From positions 62,001 through 126,000 of the forward strand of contig JAUQYA010000086.1 in the NCBI GenBank assembly GCA_030837785.1: a stretch of 64,000 nucleotides of DNA. Reading direction: 5' to 3'. Source of the stretch: Albidovulum sp. (GTDB taxonomy: Bacteria; Pseudomonadota; Alphaproteobacteria; Rhodobacterales; Rhodobacteraceae). Below the pieces are notes generated by a model, which saw only the letters and a list, made by a program, of their open reading frames with translations, had not been told where the DNA came from and made no database searches. Within the stretch, counting starts at the first letter, position 1. Every line of letters starts with the position of its first letter. Of the stretch, positions 8,589 through 16,992 are shown in pieces. A program made the translations under genes and the position numbers.

Positions 8589-11500
8589 GTGGCCAAGAGC
8601 ACGCGGCAGTATGTATTCGAGGGGATGGAGCTGATCCCGACGGCTCTCGTCCCGTTTGTCGAGAAGCGGCTGGAAAATGCCATCAAGGGGCATTGGCAGA
8701 TCGAGGTGGTCCAGCGCGTTCAGGGCCTTCGCCCGAACTCCAACGGTGAGGTCGGCTGGGATCAGCAAGGGCTGCTCAAGACCATGATGGCCTTCTGGAA
8801 AGAGGCTTTCGCGATGGTCCTCGGGCACCCTGAACGGTCCTATGTGTCCGAGTTGCTGGACGTGCGGAACAAGCTCTCCCACAACGAAACCTTCACCTAC
8901 GATGATGCCGAGCGGGCGCTTGATTCCATGCGCCGCCTGATGGAAGCGATCAGCGCAGGCGAGGCTGCAGAACAGCTCGGCAAGATGCGCGACACCATCC
9001 TGCGCACGAAGTTCACCGAACTGGCGCGCAACGAAGAGCGGCGGAAGACCCAGCGCCTGGAAATCTCGGTCGAGACGGTGGCGGGCCTGCTGCCGTGGCG
9101 CGATGTCGTCGAGCCGCACCAGGATGTGGCAACGGGAGAGTTCCAGCAGGCCGAGTTCGCAGCCGATCTCGCCAAGGTGCATTCAGGCAGCGCGCCGCCC
9201 GAATATCGAGACCCACGGCAGTTTTTCAGCCGCACCTATCTGACCGAGGGTTTGAGCGCGCTTCTGATCGGCGCGGCCAAGCGCCTGGCGGGCGCTGGAG
9301 GCGACCCGGTCGTCGAACTGCAAACCAATTTTGGTGGCGGCAAGACGCACTCGATGCTCGCACTCTACCACATGGCAGGGCCGACGCCGGTTCAGGACTT
9401 GTCGGGGCTGGACCAACTTCTCGACAAGCAAGGGCTGAGCGTCCCGAAGAGCATCAATCGCGCGGTGCTGGTCGGCACATCGCGGGGGCCGCAGGATGTC
9501 CTTAACGCTGATGGTGGCCGCAAGATTCGCACGACCTGGGGCGAACTGGCATGGCAGCTTGGCGGGGCAGAAGCCTTCGACATGGTGGCGGATAATGACG
9601 CCAGCGGCATTGCGCCGGGCTCGAACCTGCTCGAGGCGCTCTTCAAGAAATATGCACCCTGTCTGATCCTGATCGACGAATGGGTCGCCTATCTGCGGCA
9701 AATCTACAAGGTCGAGGGGCTGCCGTCCGGTTCGTTCGACGCGAACCTGTCCTTTGTCCAGTCGTTGACCGAGGCGGTCAAGGCCAGCCCGGGCACGCTG
9801 CTGGTTGCCTCCCTTCCGGCATCCCAGATCGAGGTAGGCGGTGAAGGTGGTCAGGAGGCGCTGGCCCGTCTCAAGCAGACCTTCAGCCGCGTGGAATCGT
9901 CATGGCGGCCGGCAAGCCAGGAAGAGAGCTATGAGATCGTCCGGCGGCGGCTGTTCAAGGAAATCCCCGGCGACAAATTCCATCACCGCGACAACACGCT
10001 GAAGCAGTTCGCCAAGCTGTATCGGGAGAACGCCAACGATTTCCCGCAGGGCTGCGCGGATGAAGATTATCGGCGCAAGCTGGAAAAAGCCTATCCGATC
10101 CATCCCGAGCTGTTTGATCAACTCTATACGAGCTGGGGATCGCTGGAAAAATTCCAGCGCACGCGCGGCGTATTGCGTCTGATGGCGCAGGCCATTCACG
10201 AGCTTTGGATGAGCGGCGACCCATCTGTGATGATCATGCCCGGCAGCGTGTCGGTGAGTTCGCCACGCGTCGAGCCAGAACTGCTCCACTATCTGGACGT
10301 GACCTGGCAGTCGATCATTGCCGGCGATGTCGATGGCACGGCGTCCACGCCGTACAAGATCGATCAGTCGGCGCCGAACCTGAACCGATACTCGGCGACC
10401 AGGCGTGTCGCCCGCGCGATCTTCATGGGAACAGCCCCGACACATCAACAACAGAACACTGGTCTCGACGACAAGCAGATCAACCTCGGCGTCGTTCAGC
10501 CGGGCGAACGCCCAGCAATCTTCGGGGATGCGCTGCGTCGGCTGACCAACCAAGCAAAGTTCATGCACGCCGATCTTGGCCGCTATTGGTATTCGATGTC
10601 GGCGAGCCTCAACCGCATTGCGGCGGACAAGGCTGCACAGATTGAAACCGCGCTCGTCCTGATGACGATCGACAACGAGCTAGGCAAATATGTAAACGGA
10701 CTCGCTGATCGCGGGCATTTCGACGCAGTACAGGTCGCCCCTGCGTCTTCGGCCGAGGTGCCTGACGAAGCGGGAGGCGTGCGCGCTGTGGTGCTGGGCG
10801 TCGCGCATCCACACAATGGCCGCGATGGCTCGGAAGCGTTGATCGAGGCGAAGGATATCCTTACCCAGCGTGGCAGCACGCCGCGCGTCTATCGCAATAT
10901 GCTGGTGTTCATCGCTGCGGATGCGCGCCAGCTCGACAATCTGAAGGATGCGGTGCGCGCATCCCTGGCCTGGGGCGAGATCGTCCGCGACACCGAGCGG
11001 CTCAACCTTACCCAGAGCGACAGCGCACTCGCCAAGGCCAAACTGGCCGAGGCGAATGAGACGATGAAAACGCGGCTCAAGGAAGCCTGGTGCTATCTAC
11101 ATTATCCGGCGCAGGAGAGCGCCCAGGCCGATGTGGAATGGGTTTCGGGTAAAATCCCGGCGCAGGATGGACTTCTGGCGCGAGCCAGCAAGAAGCTCGT
11201 TGCTGAGGAGGGATTACTTACAGAGCTGGGGCCGACCCGCCTCGAACGAGACCTTCAGAAATACATCTGGAACGGGAAACCACATCTGCAACTGAAGGAT
11301 CTGCGGGAATATCTCAACCGCTACATTTACCTGCCGCGCCTGAAGAATCCGGACGTGCTGATCAAAACGGTCCAGTCGGCGACGGGCGGCATGCTTCCCG
11401 GACCCTTCGCATATGCTGAACGTTGGGACGAGAAGTCGGATACCTACCTGGGGCTCGCGATCGAACGCGCCAGCAACGCCGTGGTCGTCATTGATAGCGA

Positions 11501-11885
11501 CAGCGTCATCGTGAAACTGGATGTCGCGGAGACACACCGCCCGTCAACAACTCAATCGGGACCGACTAGTTCTCACCCAGAGCCGACTGAAGCGACAGGG
11601 GCGACAGGGGAGCAAGGTAGCGGCGGCGGCGCGCAGTCGACCACCACAGAGAGGAAGCCAACCCGGTTTACTGGCACCGTGATGGTGTCGGCCGACAGGC
11701 CGGCGAGGGATATGCATCAGATTGTAGAGGCCATCATTGAACAGCTCACTGTCCTCCCGGGGAGTGATGTGAAACTGAGGCTCGAAATCGAGGCCGAGGT
11801 TCCGTCGGGCCTCGACCGCGCGAAGGTTCGCACGCTGGTCGAAAACGCCAACACGCTTGGGTTTATCGAAAAGTCAGTCGAATAA
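8589..11885 (+). CDS. HEPN (Swt1-like) and DUF499 ATPase
   Basis: A 1098-residue protein starting at GTG 8589 behind a GAGGGGAG ribosome site. The N-terminal domain is Swt1-like HEPN with the Rx4H motif RNKLSH (R93-H98), which in relatives is an RNase active site or a structural element. The remainder is a DUF499 P-loop ATPase: GGGKTH near residues 249-254 and Walker B LILIDEW near 360. A Ser/Thr/Gly-rich linker (about 990-1030) leads to a small C-terminal domain. DUF1156 and DUF499 genes are regular partners in helicase-methylase-ATPase defence loci. It ends the operon. Confidence 0.85.
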   Translation: MAKSTRQYVFEGMELIPTALVPFVEKRLENAIKGHWQIEVVQRVQGLRPNSNGEVGWDQQGLLKTMMAFWKEAFAMVLGHPERSYVSELLDVRNKLSHNETFTYDDAERALDSMRRLMEAISAGEAAEQLGKMRDTILRTKFTELARNEERRKTQRLEISVETVAGLLPWRDVVEPHQDVATGEFQQAEFAADLAKVHSGSAPPEYRDPRQFFSRTYLTEGLSALLIGAAKRLAGAGGDPVVELQTNFGGGKTHSMLALYHMAGPTPVQDLSGLDQLLDKQGLSVPKSINRAVLVGTSRGPQDVLNADGGRKIRTTWGELAWQLGGAEAFDMVADNDASGIAPGSNLLEALFKKYAPCLILIDEWVAYLRQIYKVEGLPSGSFDANLSFVQSLTEAVKASPGTLLVASLPASQIEVGGEGGQEALARLKQTFSRVESSWRPASQEESYEIVRRRLFKEIPGDKFHHRDNTLKQFAKLYRENANDFPQGCADEDYRRKLEKAYPIHPELFDQLYTSWGSLEKFQRTRGVLRLMAQAIHELWMSGDPSVMIMPGSVSVSSPRVEPELLHYLDVTWQSIIAGDVDGTASTPYKIDQSAPNLNRYSATRRVARAIFMGTAPTHQQQNTGLDDKQINLGVVQPGERPAIFGDALRRLTNQAKFMHADLGRYWYSMSASLNRIAADKAAQIETALVLMTIDNELGKYVNGLADRGHFDAVQVAPASSAEVPDEAGGVRAVVLGVAHPHNGRDGSEALIEAKDILTQRGSTPRVYRNMLVFIAADARQLDNLKDAVRASLAWGEIVRDTERLNLTQSDSALAKAKLAEANETMKTRLKEAWCYLHYPAQESAQADVEWVSGKIPAQDGLLARASKKLVAEEGLLTELGPTRLERDLQKYIWNGKPHLQLKDLREYLNRYIYLPRLKNPDVLIKTVQSATGGMLPGPFAYAERWDEKSDTYLGLAIERASNAVVVIDSDSVIVKLDVAETHRPSTTQSGPTSSHPEPTEATGATGEQGSGGGAQSTTTERKPTRFTGTVMVSADRPARDMHQIVEAIIEQLTVLPGSDVKLRLEIEAEVPSGLDRAKVRTLVENANTLGFIEKSVE

Positions 11886-12068
11886 TCGAGGCTGGCTGTT
11901 CGTCGTGCCGCAAATCAGCGTTTGCTATTGGCATCCGATCCGTGGGCGCTACCGGCTTGCTGCCGGTGGCATTCACGGATCAAGGCGCCTTACTCCAGTT
12001 GGCTTGCTCTTTTCGATGCACCAACCGCACTGCGTCCTGTGACCGCAGGCGTAGAGTATCAATGCCGC
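11886..12068. other. Intergenic gap between convergent genes
   Basis: No credible gene. A hairpin ACCGGC (11951-11956) with GCCGGT (11962-11967) could act as a weak bidirectional terminator between the ATPase gene and the LysR gene, but it lacks a T run. Confidence 0.3.
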
Positions 12069-12974
12069 TCAGGAAGGCGTTCGTGGCGCTACAGAAATCC
12101 TCCCCATCGCACGAGCCATGCTCAACAGTCGGCGGCAGGCGGGGTTATCGTTTCGAGTTGACCAGACCATGCTGAACGGCAGTACCTCACCGGCCAGCTG
12201 CCGGTAAGTGATCCCCGGAAACTGCGCGACGGTCGTGGCCTCACTTGTCAACGTAAGGCCGCGGCCGACGGCGACCAGCGACAAGATGTTGTCGCGGCCC
12301 ACCTGCTGGGATTGGATGTCAGGGTGACGCCCGAGATCGGCGAGGTGAGCAACCAGGTAGTCGTGGATCTCCTGGCCCGGTGCGACGTCGCTCACGATGA
12401 AGCGTTCACCTGTCAGGTCCGGCCATCCGAGTTCGGCTTTGGCAGCCAAAGGATGGTCAGCAGGCAACACCACGAAGACCCGTTCGTGCCAGAGATGCTC
12501 CGTTTCGCAGCCATCCCAGGGCGCAATTCCGGTTATGAATGCGATGTCCAGTTCCAGCTTCCGGACGGCAGCGACGTGCTCGGACGGATTTCCATCTATG
12601 AGGTCGATCTGAACGGTCGGATGGTGCTTCCCGAACCCTTGCAGGAGGTTAAACAAAAATCCCGACGCGAGCGATGAAAATATCCCAACCTTGAGCAGTC
12701 CCTGGTCGGCCCGGCCGACCGCAGCCACCTTGGTCACGCCGATGTCGATCTGCCGAAGGGCATGCCGGGCGCTACGCAGAAATTCCTGCCCGGCGACGGT
12801 CAATCGCACCCCGCCCGCGTGTCGCTGAAAAAGCGAGGCACCCAATTCGTCCTCGAGGTCACGGATTTGGCGGCTGACGGACGATTCATTGATGGCGAGC
12901 GCGATTGCGGCCTTGCGGAAACTCCCATGGTCGGCTGCCGCAAGGAAATATCGCAGCTGGCGCAACCGGATCAT
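12069..12974 (-). CDS. LysR-family transcriptional regulator
   Basis: A 301-residue LTTR. The N-terminal helix-turn-helix (IRLRQLRYFLAAADHGSF, then AINESSVSRQIRDLED) is followed by a substrate-binding domain with the usual GLLKVGIFSS opening. The start at 12974 gives the normal family length; an upstream ATG at 13052 adds 26 residues with no family match and no ribosome site. It is divergent from the TetR gene, and both share the 13.0-13.3 kb control region. The effector is unknown and no metabolic target gene lies nearby, so it may control a distant gene or be ICE cargo. Confidence 0.85.
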   Translation of the reverse strand: MIRLRQLRYFLAAADHGSFRKAAIALAINESSVSRQIRDLEDELGASLFQRHAGGVRLTVAGQEFLRSARHALRQIDIGVTKVAAVGRADQGLLKVGIFSSLASGFLFNLLQGFGKHHPTVQIDLIDGNPSEHVAAVRKLELDIAFITGIAPWDGCETEHLWHERVFVVLPADHPLAAKAELGWPDLTGERFIVSDVAPGQEIHDYLVAHLADLGRHPDIQSQQVGRDNILSLVAVGRGLTLTSEATTVAQFPGITYRQLAGEVLPFSMVWSTRNDNPACRRLLSMARAMGRISVAPRTPS

Positions 12975-13198
12975 ACTCTTGCTGGGGTTGCCCTCGACAA
13001 TGTTCAAGTGGGTGCTGCCAGATGAGGCTTGCCTGTTCGGGTGCGCAGGCATGACGCATCATCCTGAACCGCAGCCGGCTTCTGGCCGGCGTTTCGTCGG
13101 GGTCTGCCCGCGAAGGCGACGGCGCGTACCACGAGAGATGCGCGCGCCATGATGCCTAAGTCCGCACGCGCTCATCTCCTCTCCTCACCGCGTCAAAC

Positions 13199-13274
13199 TA
13201 AATACCATTCAGTTATTGGAATGGTGCTGCTTGACATCGGGTCCGTCAACGAAAAAAGTAAATCGCATTTAGTT
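13199..13274 (+). promoter_or_regulatory. Duplicated operator-like sites upstream of tetR
   Basis: TAAATACCATTCAGTT at 13199-13214 and TAAATCGCATTTAGTT at 13259-13274 match at 13 of 16 positions and are exactly 60 bp apart. The first overlaps an inverted repeat ACCATTC (13204-13210) and GAATGGT (13219-13225). A TTGACA box lies between them at 13231-13236. The arrangement suits a TetR-family autorepressor binding at two sites around its own promoter. Confidence 0.55.
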
Positions 13275-13302
13275 TTCACGCACAGTTGCAACAGGGATCT
13301 CG

Positions 13303-13935
13303 ATGGCGCGACCCCGGAAGGAGCAGAAACTCGATATTCCCCGCCGCGCGGTCGAGGAAACGATCCGGCTGCTGGCACAACAGGGCGACTTCGATGTTCC
13401 TCTGACGGCGGTGGCACAAGCCGTGGGCTGCACGGCGCCGGCGCTTTACGGTCATTTTCACAACAAGAGCGCTTTGCTGCGGGCCGTGCGCGACGAGGGT
13501 TTTGATCAGCTTTACAATGAGAAACTGGCTGTTTCCGAGCAGATGCAGGCCGATCCGTTCGGATATTTGCGCAAAGGCAGCTATGCCTATGTGCGCTTCG
13601 CCCTCGAAAATCCTACCCTGTACCGGCTGATGTTCGCACCACCCCCGAAACTCGGGGTGAGTGACGATCCCTGGTCGAGCGAGGTTGGCCGTCGAGTATT
13701 GAGCCTGCTCTTGACAGGCCTTCGTACTTCTCAGGAACATGGCTATCTGCCGGGTGTGGATCTGAGACGTTATGGCTTCATGTTCTGGTCCACGGTGCAT
13801 GGCGCGGTCAGCCTCAACCTTCAGAACCGGGCGCTGGACCAATCCGCAAAGTGGGACGCGACGCGGGAAGTCGTCGACACGCTCATGGAGATCATCGCGG
13901 CAACCGTCCCTGACAAGCGATCCATCAGTTCATGA
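13303..13935 (+). CDS. TetR/AcrR-family transcriptional regulator
   Basis: A 210-residue TetR-type repressor. The DNA-binding part covers residues 1-60 with the recognition helix region VAQAVGCTAPALYGHF. The C-terminal half resembles the WHG ligand domain. The ATG at 13303 follows a CAGGGA site. Two operator-like repeats lie upstream, which suggests autoregulation. Its end overlaps the end of the convergent DUF2274 gene by 6 bp. The ligand and targets cannot be read from the sequence; the divergent LysR gene is one candidate target. Confidence 0.85.
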   Translation: MARPRKEQKLDIPRRAVEETIRLLAQQGDFDVPLTAVAQAVGCTAPALYGHFHNKSALLRAVRDEGFDQLYNEKLAVSEQMQADPFGYLRKGSYAYVRFALENPTLYRLMFAPPPKLGVSDDPWSSEVGRRVLSLLLTGLRTSQEHGYLPGVDLRRYGFMFWSTVHGAVSLNLQNRALDQSAKWDATREVVDTLMEIIAATVPDKRSISS

Positions 13936-14151
13936 GCGGGCTTTTCTTGCGCGGGCAAATCCGCGATCCGTAGCGATGAATCGCTCCAGCATGGGCACGA
14001 CCAGCTTCACGGGATCGACGGCGGGTTGGCCGGTCTCTCGGGCCAGCACCTCGGCATAGGCGGTCAGATCGCGATGGAGCGGCGCGGGCAGCTCCACCGT
14101 CACCTTTACTGGCTTGTCCTCGATGATGGGGCCGAGTTTCAGCTTCGTCAT
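13930..14151 (-). CDS. DUF2274 protein, distal gene of the trb operon
   Basis: A 73-residue DUF2274 protein, a small family that regularly follows trbI in alphaproteobacterial trb operons. It begins MTKLKLGPIIEDKPVKVTVE and contains a helical segment that resembles a ribbon-helix-helix fold. Two bases separate it from trbI, so it is the last gene of the mating-pore operon. The function is unknown; DNA binding is only a guess from the fold. Confidence 0.75.
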   Translation of the reverse strand: MTKLKLGPIIEDKPVKVTVELPAPLHRDLTAYAEVLARETGQPAVDPVKLVVPMLERFIATDRGFARARKARS

Positions 14152-14153
14152 GG

Positions 14154-15281
14154 TCAGCCTCCTGCCGACTCGAATACAAGGTCGCGGGTGACGATGATCC
14201 TGACCGGAAAGCCCGGCCGGATGGTCAGTGTCGGTGCGACCTGCAACTGGCGCTGGACGATCTGCTGTCCGGCCTGATTAACGGTATCCTGCGCGCCGTC
14301 GCGGATCGCACGGATCAACCGATCCTCGTCGCTGGTCGCCAGCTCCGTGCCGACAGCAAGCAGCGTGGACAGCCCGGCGGCCTTCATCAGATCCCACCAA
14401 TGATAATCGACACCATCCTCAAGGCCGGCATAGCCGGAAGCGTCTGCGCCCGGCAGGCGCTCCAGCACTATGGAGCGTCCGCCCGGCAAGATCAGGCGAT
14501 TCCAGACAAGCAGGACACGGCGCTGGCCGAAGGTCACGCCGTCATCATATTGGCCGATGATGCGGGTGCCTTGGGGAATCAGGAGCAGCGAGCCGGTGGG
14601 GCTGTCATAGACGTTCTCCGTCACCTGGGCGGTGATCTGGCCGGGAAGATCCGAACGGATGCCAGTGATGAGTGCGGCCGGAATGACGGCCCCGGCCTGT
14701 AGTATCCAGGGCGAGGCCGGCGGCGTGACGCGATCCGGCGCGACCGTCTGCCGGTCCACGGGTCCGTTGAGGAAAGCCGTGTGCCGGTCCTGCGTCGTCG
14801 GCTGTCCGCCGAGGCCGAGGCCGGCAAGGCCGGGCATGGCCGTCCCTGCCGGCGCTACCGTGCGCGGACCGGACTGGAAAAACACGCCGCTCAACCGTGC
14901 GGCTTCTTCCTCGGCGAGACGACGCTGTTCATCCGGATCGACGGTGGGTGTGGCGATAGCCGGCGGCACCACCGGCTGTCCGCGCCTCTCGGCCTCGAGG
15001 ATCGGGCGGCCGAGGTCTCCCGGCAATGCTGGTCCCAGGATCGGGCCGGTATAGTCGCGCGGGAGACCCGCCAGCCCGTCCGCCGTCGGCCGGTTGTCGG
15101 TCGAATAGAGTTCTCCGCCGCTCGGTCCCGCCTCGCGGGTCTGGAGGGCATAGATCAGCGCCCCACCGATGCCGAGCAAAGCGACGGCCCCGACGCCTGC
15201 CAGCACCTTGCGGGACAGGCGGGTGACGCGGGGTGGTTCGGCGCGCAGCCGCATAGGCGCGGCGGTTTCGGTATCGCTCAT
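14154..15281 (-). CDS. trbI: Conjugal transfer protein TrbI (VirB10 homologue)
   Basis: A 375-residue VirB10-type protein. A short cytoplasmic start is followed by one membrane helix (about residues 25-46, LAGVGAVALLGIGGALIYAL), a Pro-rich periplasmic linker and the C-terminal beta-barrel domain (LLLIPQGTRIIGQYDD near 230). In type IV secretion it spans the envelope and senses ATPase energy to open the outer-membrane gate with TrbG. Its start overlaps the stop of trbG by 4 bases. Confidence 0.95.
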   Translation of the reverse strand: MSDTETAAPMRLRAEPPRVTRLSRKVLAGVGAVALLGIGGALIYALQTREAGPSGGELYSTDNRPTADGLAGLPRDYTGPILGPALPGDLGRPILEAERRGQPVVPPAIATPTVDPDEQRRLAEEEAARLSGVFFQSGPRTVAPAGTAMPGLAGLGLGGQPTTQDRHTAFLNGPVDRQTVAPDRVTPPASPWILQAGAVIPAALITGIRSDLPGQITAQVTENVYDSPTGSLLLIPQGTRIIGQYDDGVTFGQRRVLLVWNRLILPGGRSIVLERLPGADASGYAGLEDGVDYHWWDLMKAAGLSTLLAVGTELATSDEDRLIRAIRDGAQDTVNQAGQQIVQRQLQVAPTLTIRPGFPVRIIVTRDLVFESAGG

Positions 15282-16306
15282 GACGACGATCCTCCCGTCG
15301 TCGCGCGGGCCGGCTGGGCTGCGGCCTGGGTTTGCTCAATGCGGACGATTCTGACGACCTGCTGACGATCGCCGCTGCCAAGGCGCAGCTCGGCAGCGCC
15401 GAACAGTCGATCGACGATCAGGACGTTCTGATGGATGCGGCTGTTGACGATCTGCGGTTCGCCATCCGATCCAAGGACGAACAGAGGCGGCATCTCACCC
15501 TGCACGATGCCACGCGGGAACACGACATAGACACGCCGGCCATCGTCGAAGACGGAAACCGGGCGCCATGGCGGGGTGCTGCCCTGCACCTGCAAGCCGT
15601 AACGATAGTTGCGCGCCGCCTCGGCTGGTATGACAGGGGCCGAGGGCGTCGTGACGCGGCTTCCTGGCGGTGGGGCGGGATAGGCCCAGGCGACGGCGGG
15701 CATGTAGAGCGCTTCCCGCGCGCGCAGTTCGATCATGTAGATGCGCCGGTCAGTGGTGATGACGAGATTGGTCGAGATGTCGGGCCGCGTCGGCTTGACC
15801 AGCACATGCACCCGCCGGGTCGCGCCCGATCCGCTTTCGGTGTCACCGATCACCCACCTGGCCGTATCGCCGGCGGCAATCGGTCCCGCGCCGGTCAGGC
15901 TCTCGCCGGGCTCCAGCGCGATGGTGGTGATCTGCCCGACCGCGGCATAGACCTGATAGAGCGCGCCCTCGCTCCACGGATAAATCTGGATGGCGTTGTA
16001 ATAGCCCTCCCGGCGCGGCTCGACGCGGGCGGCGGCATTGGCGTTCTCGACGCGGGCGGTCGCCGTGCCGGCAGCCTCGCCGCCTCGAGCGACAGTCCAG
16101 GCCGGCGGTGTGTGCAATGGCCGGGGCCGGTCGTCCATGATGGCCGTCTGCACGGTCGGCAACGGCGGCACGTCGGCGTCGTAGCTGAACTGGGGTGTCC
16201 GGTTGGTGGCGCAGCCGGCCAGCATGGTCGCTGAAAGCAGCAAAGCCGCTAAGGTGGGTTTACGGAAAACCGGAAGCCCGGCTTTGCGGAACGACGTGGC
16301 GGTCAT
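15278..16306 (-). CDS. trbG: P-type conjugative transfer protein TrbG (VirB9 homologue)
   Basis: A 342-residue VirB9-type protein with an export signal ending in the lipobox-like LAGC (about residues 29-32). The core covers about 110-330 (PWSEGALYQVYAAVGQITTI and later FDDGRRVYVVFP). It forms the outer-membrane core complex with TrbI. Four-base overlaps with both neighbours show tight operon packing. The Cys at the cleavage site suggests it is a lipoprotein, which would let it replace a separate VirB7. Confidence 0.95.
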   Translation of the reverse strand: MTATSFRKAGLPVFRKPTLAALLLSATMLAGCATNRTPQFSYDADVPPLPTVQTAIMDDRPRPLHTPPAWTVARGGEAAGTATARVENANAAARVEPRREGYYNAIQIYPWSEGALYQVYAAVGQITTIALEPGESLTGAGPIAAGDTARWVIGDTESGSGATRRVHVLVKPTRPDISTNLVITTDRRIYMIELRAREALYMPAVAWAYPAPPPGSRVTTPSAPVIPAEAARNYRYGLQVQGSTPPWRPVSVFDDGRRVYVVFPRGIVQGEMPPLFVLGSDGEPQIVNSRIHQNVLIVDRLFGAAELRLGSGDRQQVVRIVRIEQTQAAAQPARATTGGSSS

Positions 16307-16992
16307 TGGCTCATCTCCCGCGACCAGTTGATCGCGTTGACATAGATTCCCAGCGGATTGGCGCGCAGCCGCTCGGCATCACGCGGGGGCTGGATCACGA
16401 TGGTCAGGATCGCCGTCCATCGCTCGGTGGTGGAGAGCTGGCCGTTCTCGTAGTGGCGTTCCGTCCAGGCCACGCGGAAACTGTCCGGTGACGCCCGGAT
16501 GATGCTCGACACCTCGACGGCAACCTGCTGGCGGCCGACACGGGTGAACGGATCGTTGGCGCGGGCGTAGTCGTTGAGCGCCACGGCGCCGCGATCCGTG
16601 GTCCAGTCATAGGCCCTGAGCCAGTTCTGACGGACAATGATCGGGTCAGCGGGAAGCGAGCGGACCTGTTCGATGAAGCGGCCGAGATGGAATGCGATCT
16701 GCGGATCGGTTGGCCGATAGTCGGCCGTAGCGGGCGCGACGGCTTGCGCCTGGCCGAGATTGTCGACCTGAACGACCCAGGGCACGACGGTTCCGCGCGC
16801 CGATTGCCAGACAAGAGCGCCGGCAAAGCCGACCGAGAGGATCAGCGAACCGAACGCCATGGTGCGCCAGTTCCTCGCCTGCACGCGGGCCGAGCCGATG
16901 CGGTCGTCCCAGACTTGCGCGGCGCGCTGATAGGGCGTTTCGGGTTCCGGCACCTTGCCGTAATGGGTCGTCGGTCGTTTGAAAATGTTCAT
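16303..16992 (-). CDS. trbF: Conjugal transfer protein TrbF (VirB8 homologue)
   Basis: A 229-residue VirB8-type inner-membrane protein. A cytoplasmic tail is followed by one membrane helix (about residues 45-65) and a periplasmic domain of NTF2-like fold (LGRFIEQVRSLPADPIIVRQ onward). It is an assembly factor that contacts TrbE, TrbG and TrbI. Length and position between trbL and trbG are normal for the family. Confidence 0.94.
   Translation of the reverse strand: MNIFKRPTTHYGKVPEPETPYQRAAQVWDDRIGSARVQARNWRTMAFGSLILSVGFAGALVWQSARGTVVPWVVQVDNLGQAQAVAPATADYRPTDPQIAFHLGRFIEQVRSLPADPIIVRQNWLRAYDWTTDRGAVALNDYARANDPFTRVGRQQVAVEVSSIIRASPDSFRVAWTERHYENGQLSTTERWTAILTIVIQPPRDAERLRANPLGIYVNAINWSREMSQ

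Noticed and set aside
1021..11885. Class 1 DISARM system
   Set aside because: The SNF2 helicase and adenine methylase resemble DrmD and DrmMI, but DrmA, DrmB (DUF1998) and DrmC are absent, and DUF1156 plus DUF499 point to the Hma-like type.
11857..12161. Short plus-strand frames between the ATPase and LysR genes
   Set aside because: They overlap the ends of both real genes and show no conserved features.
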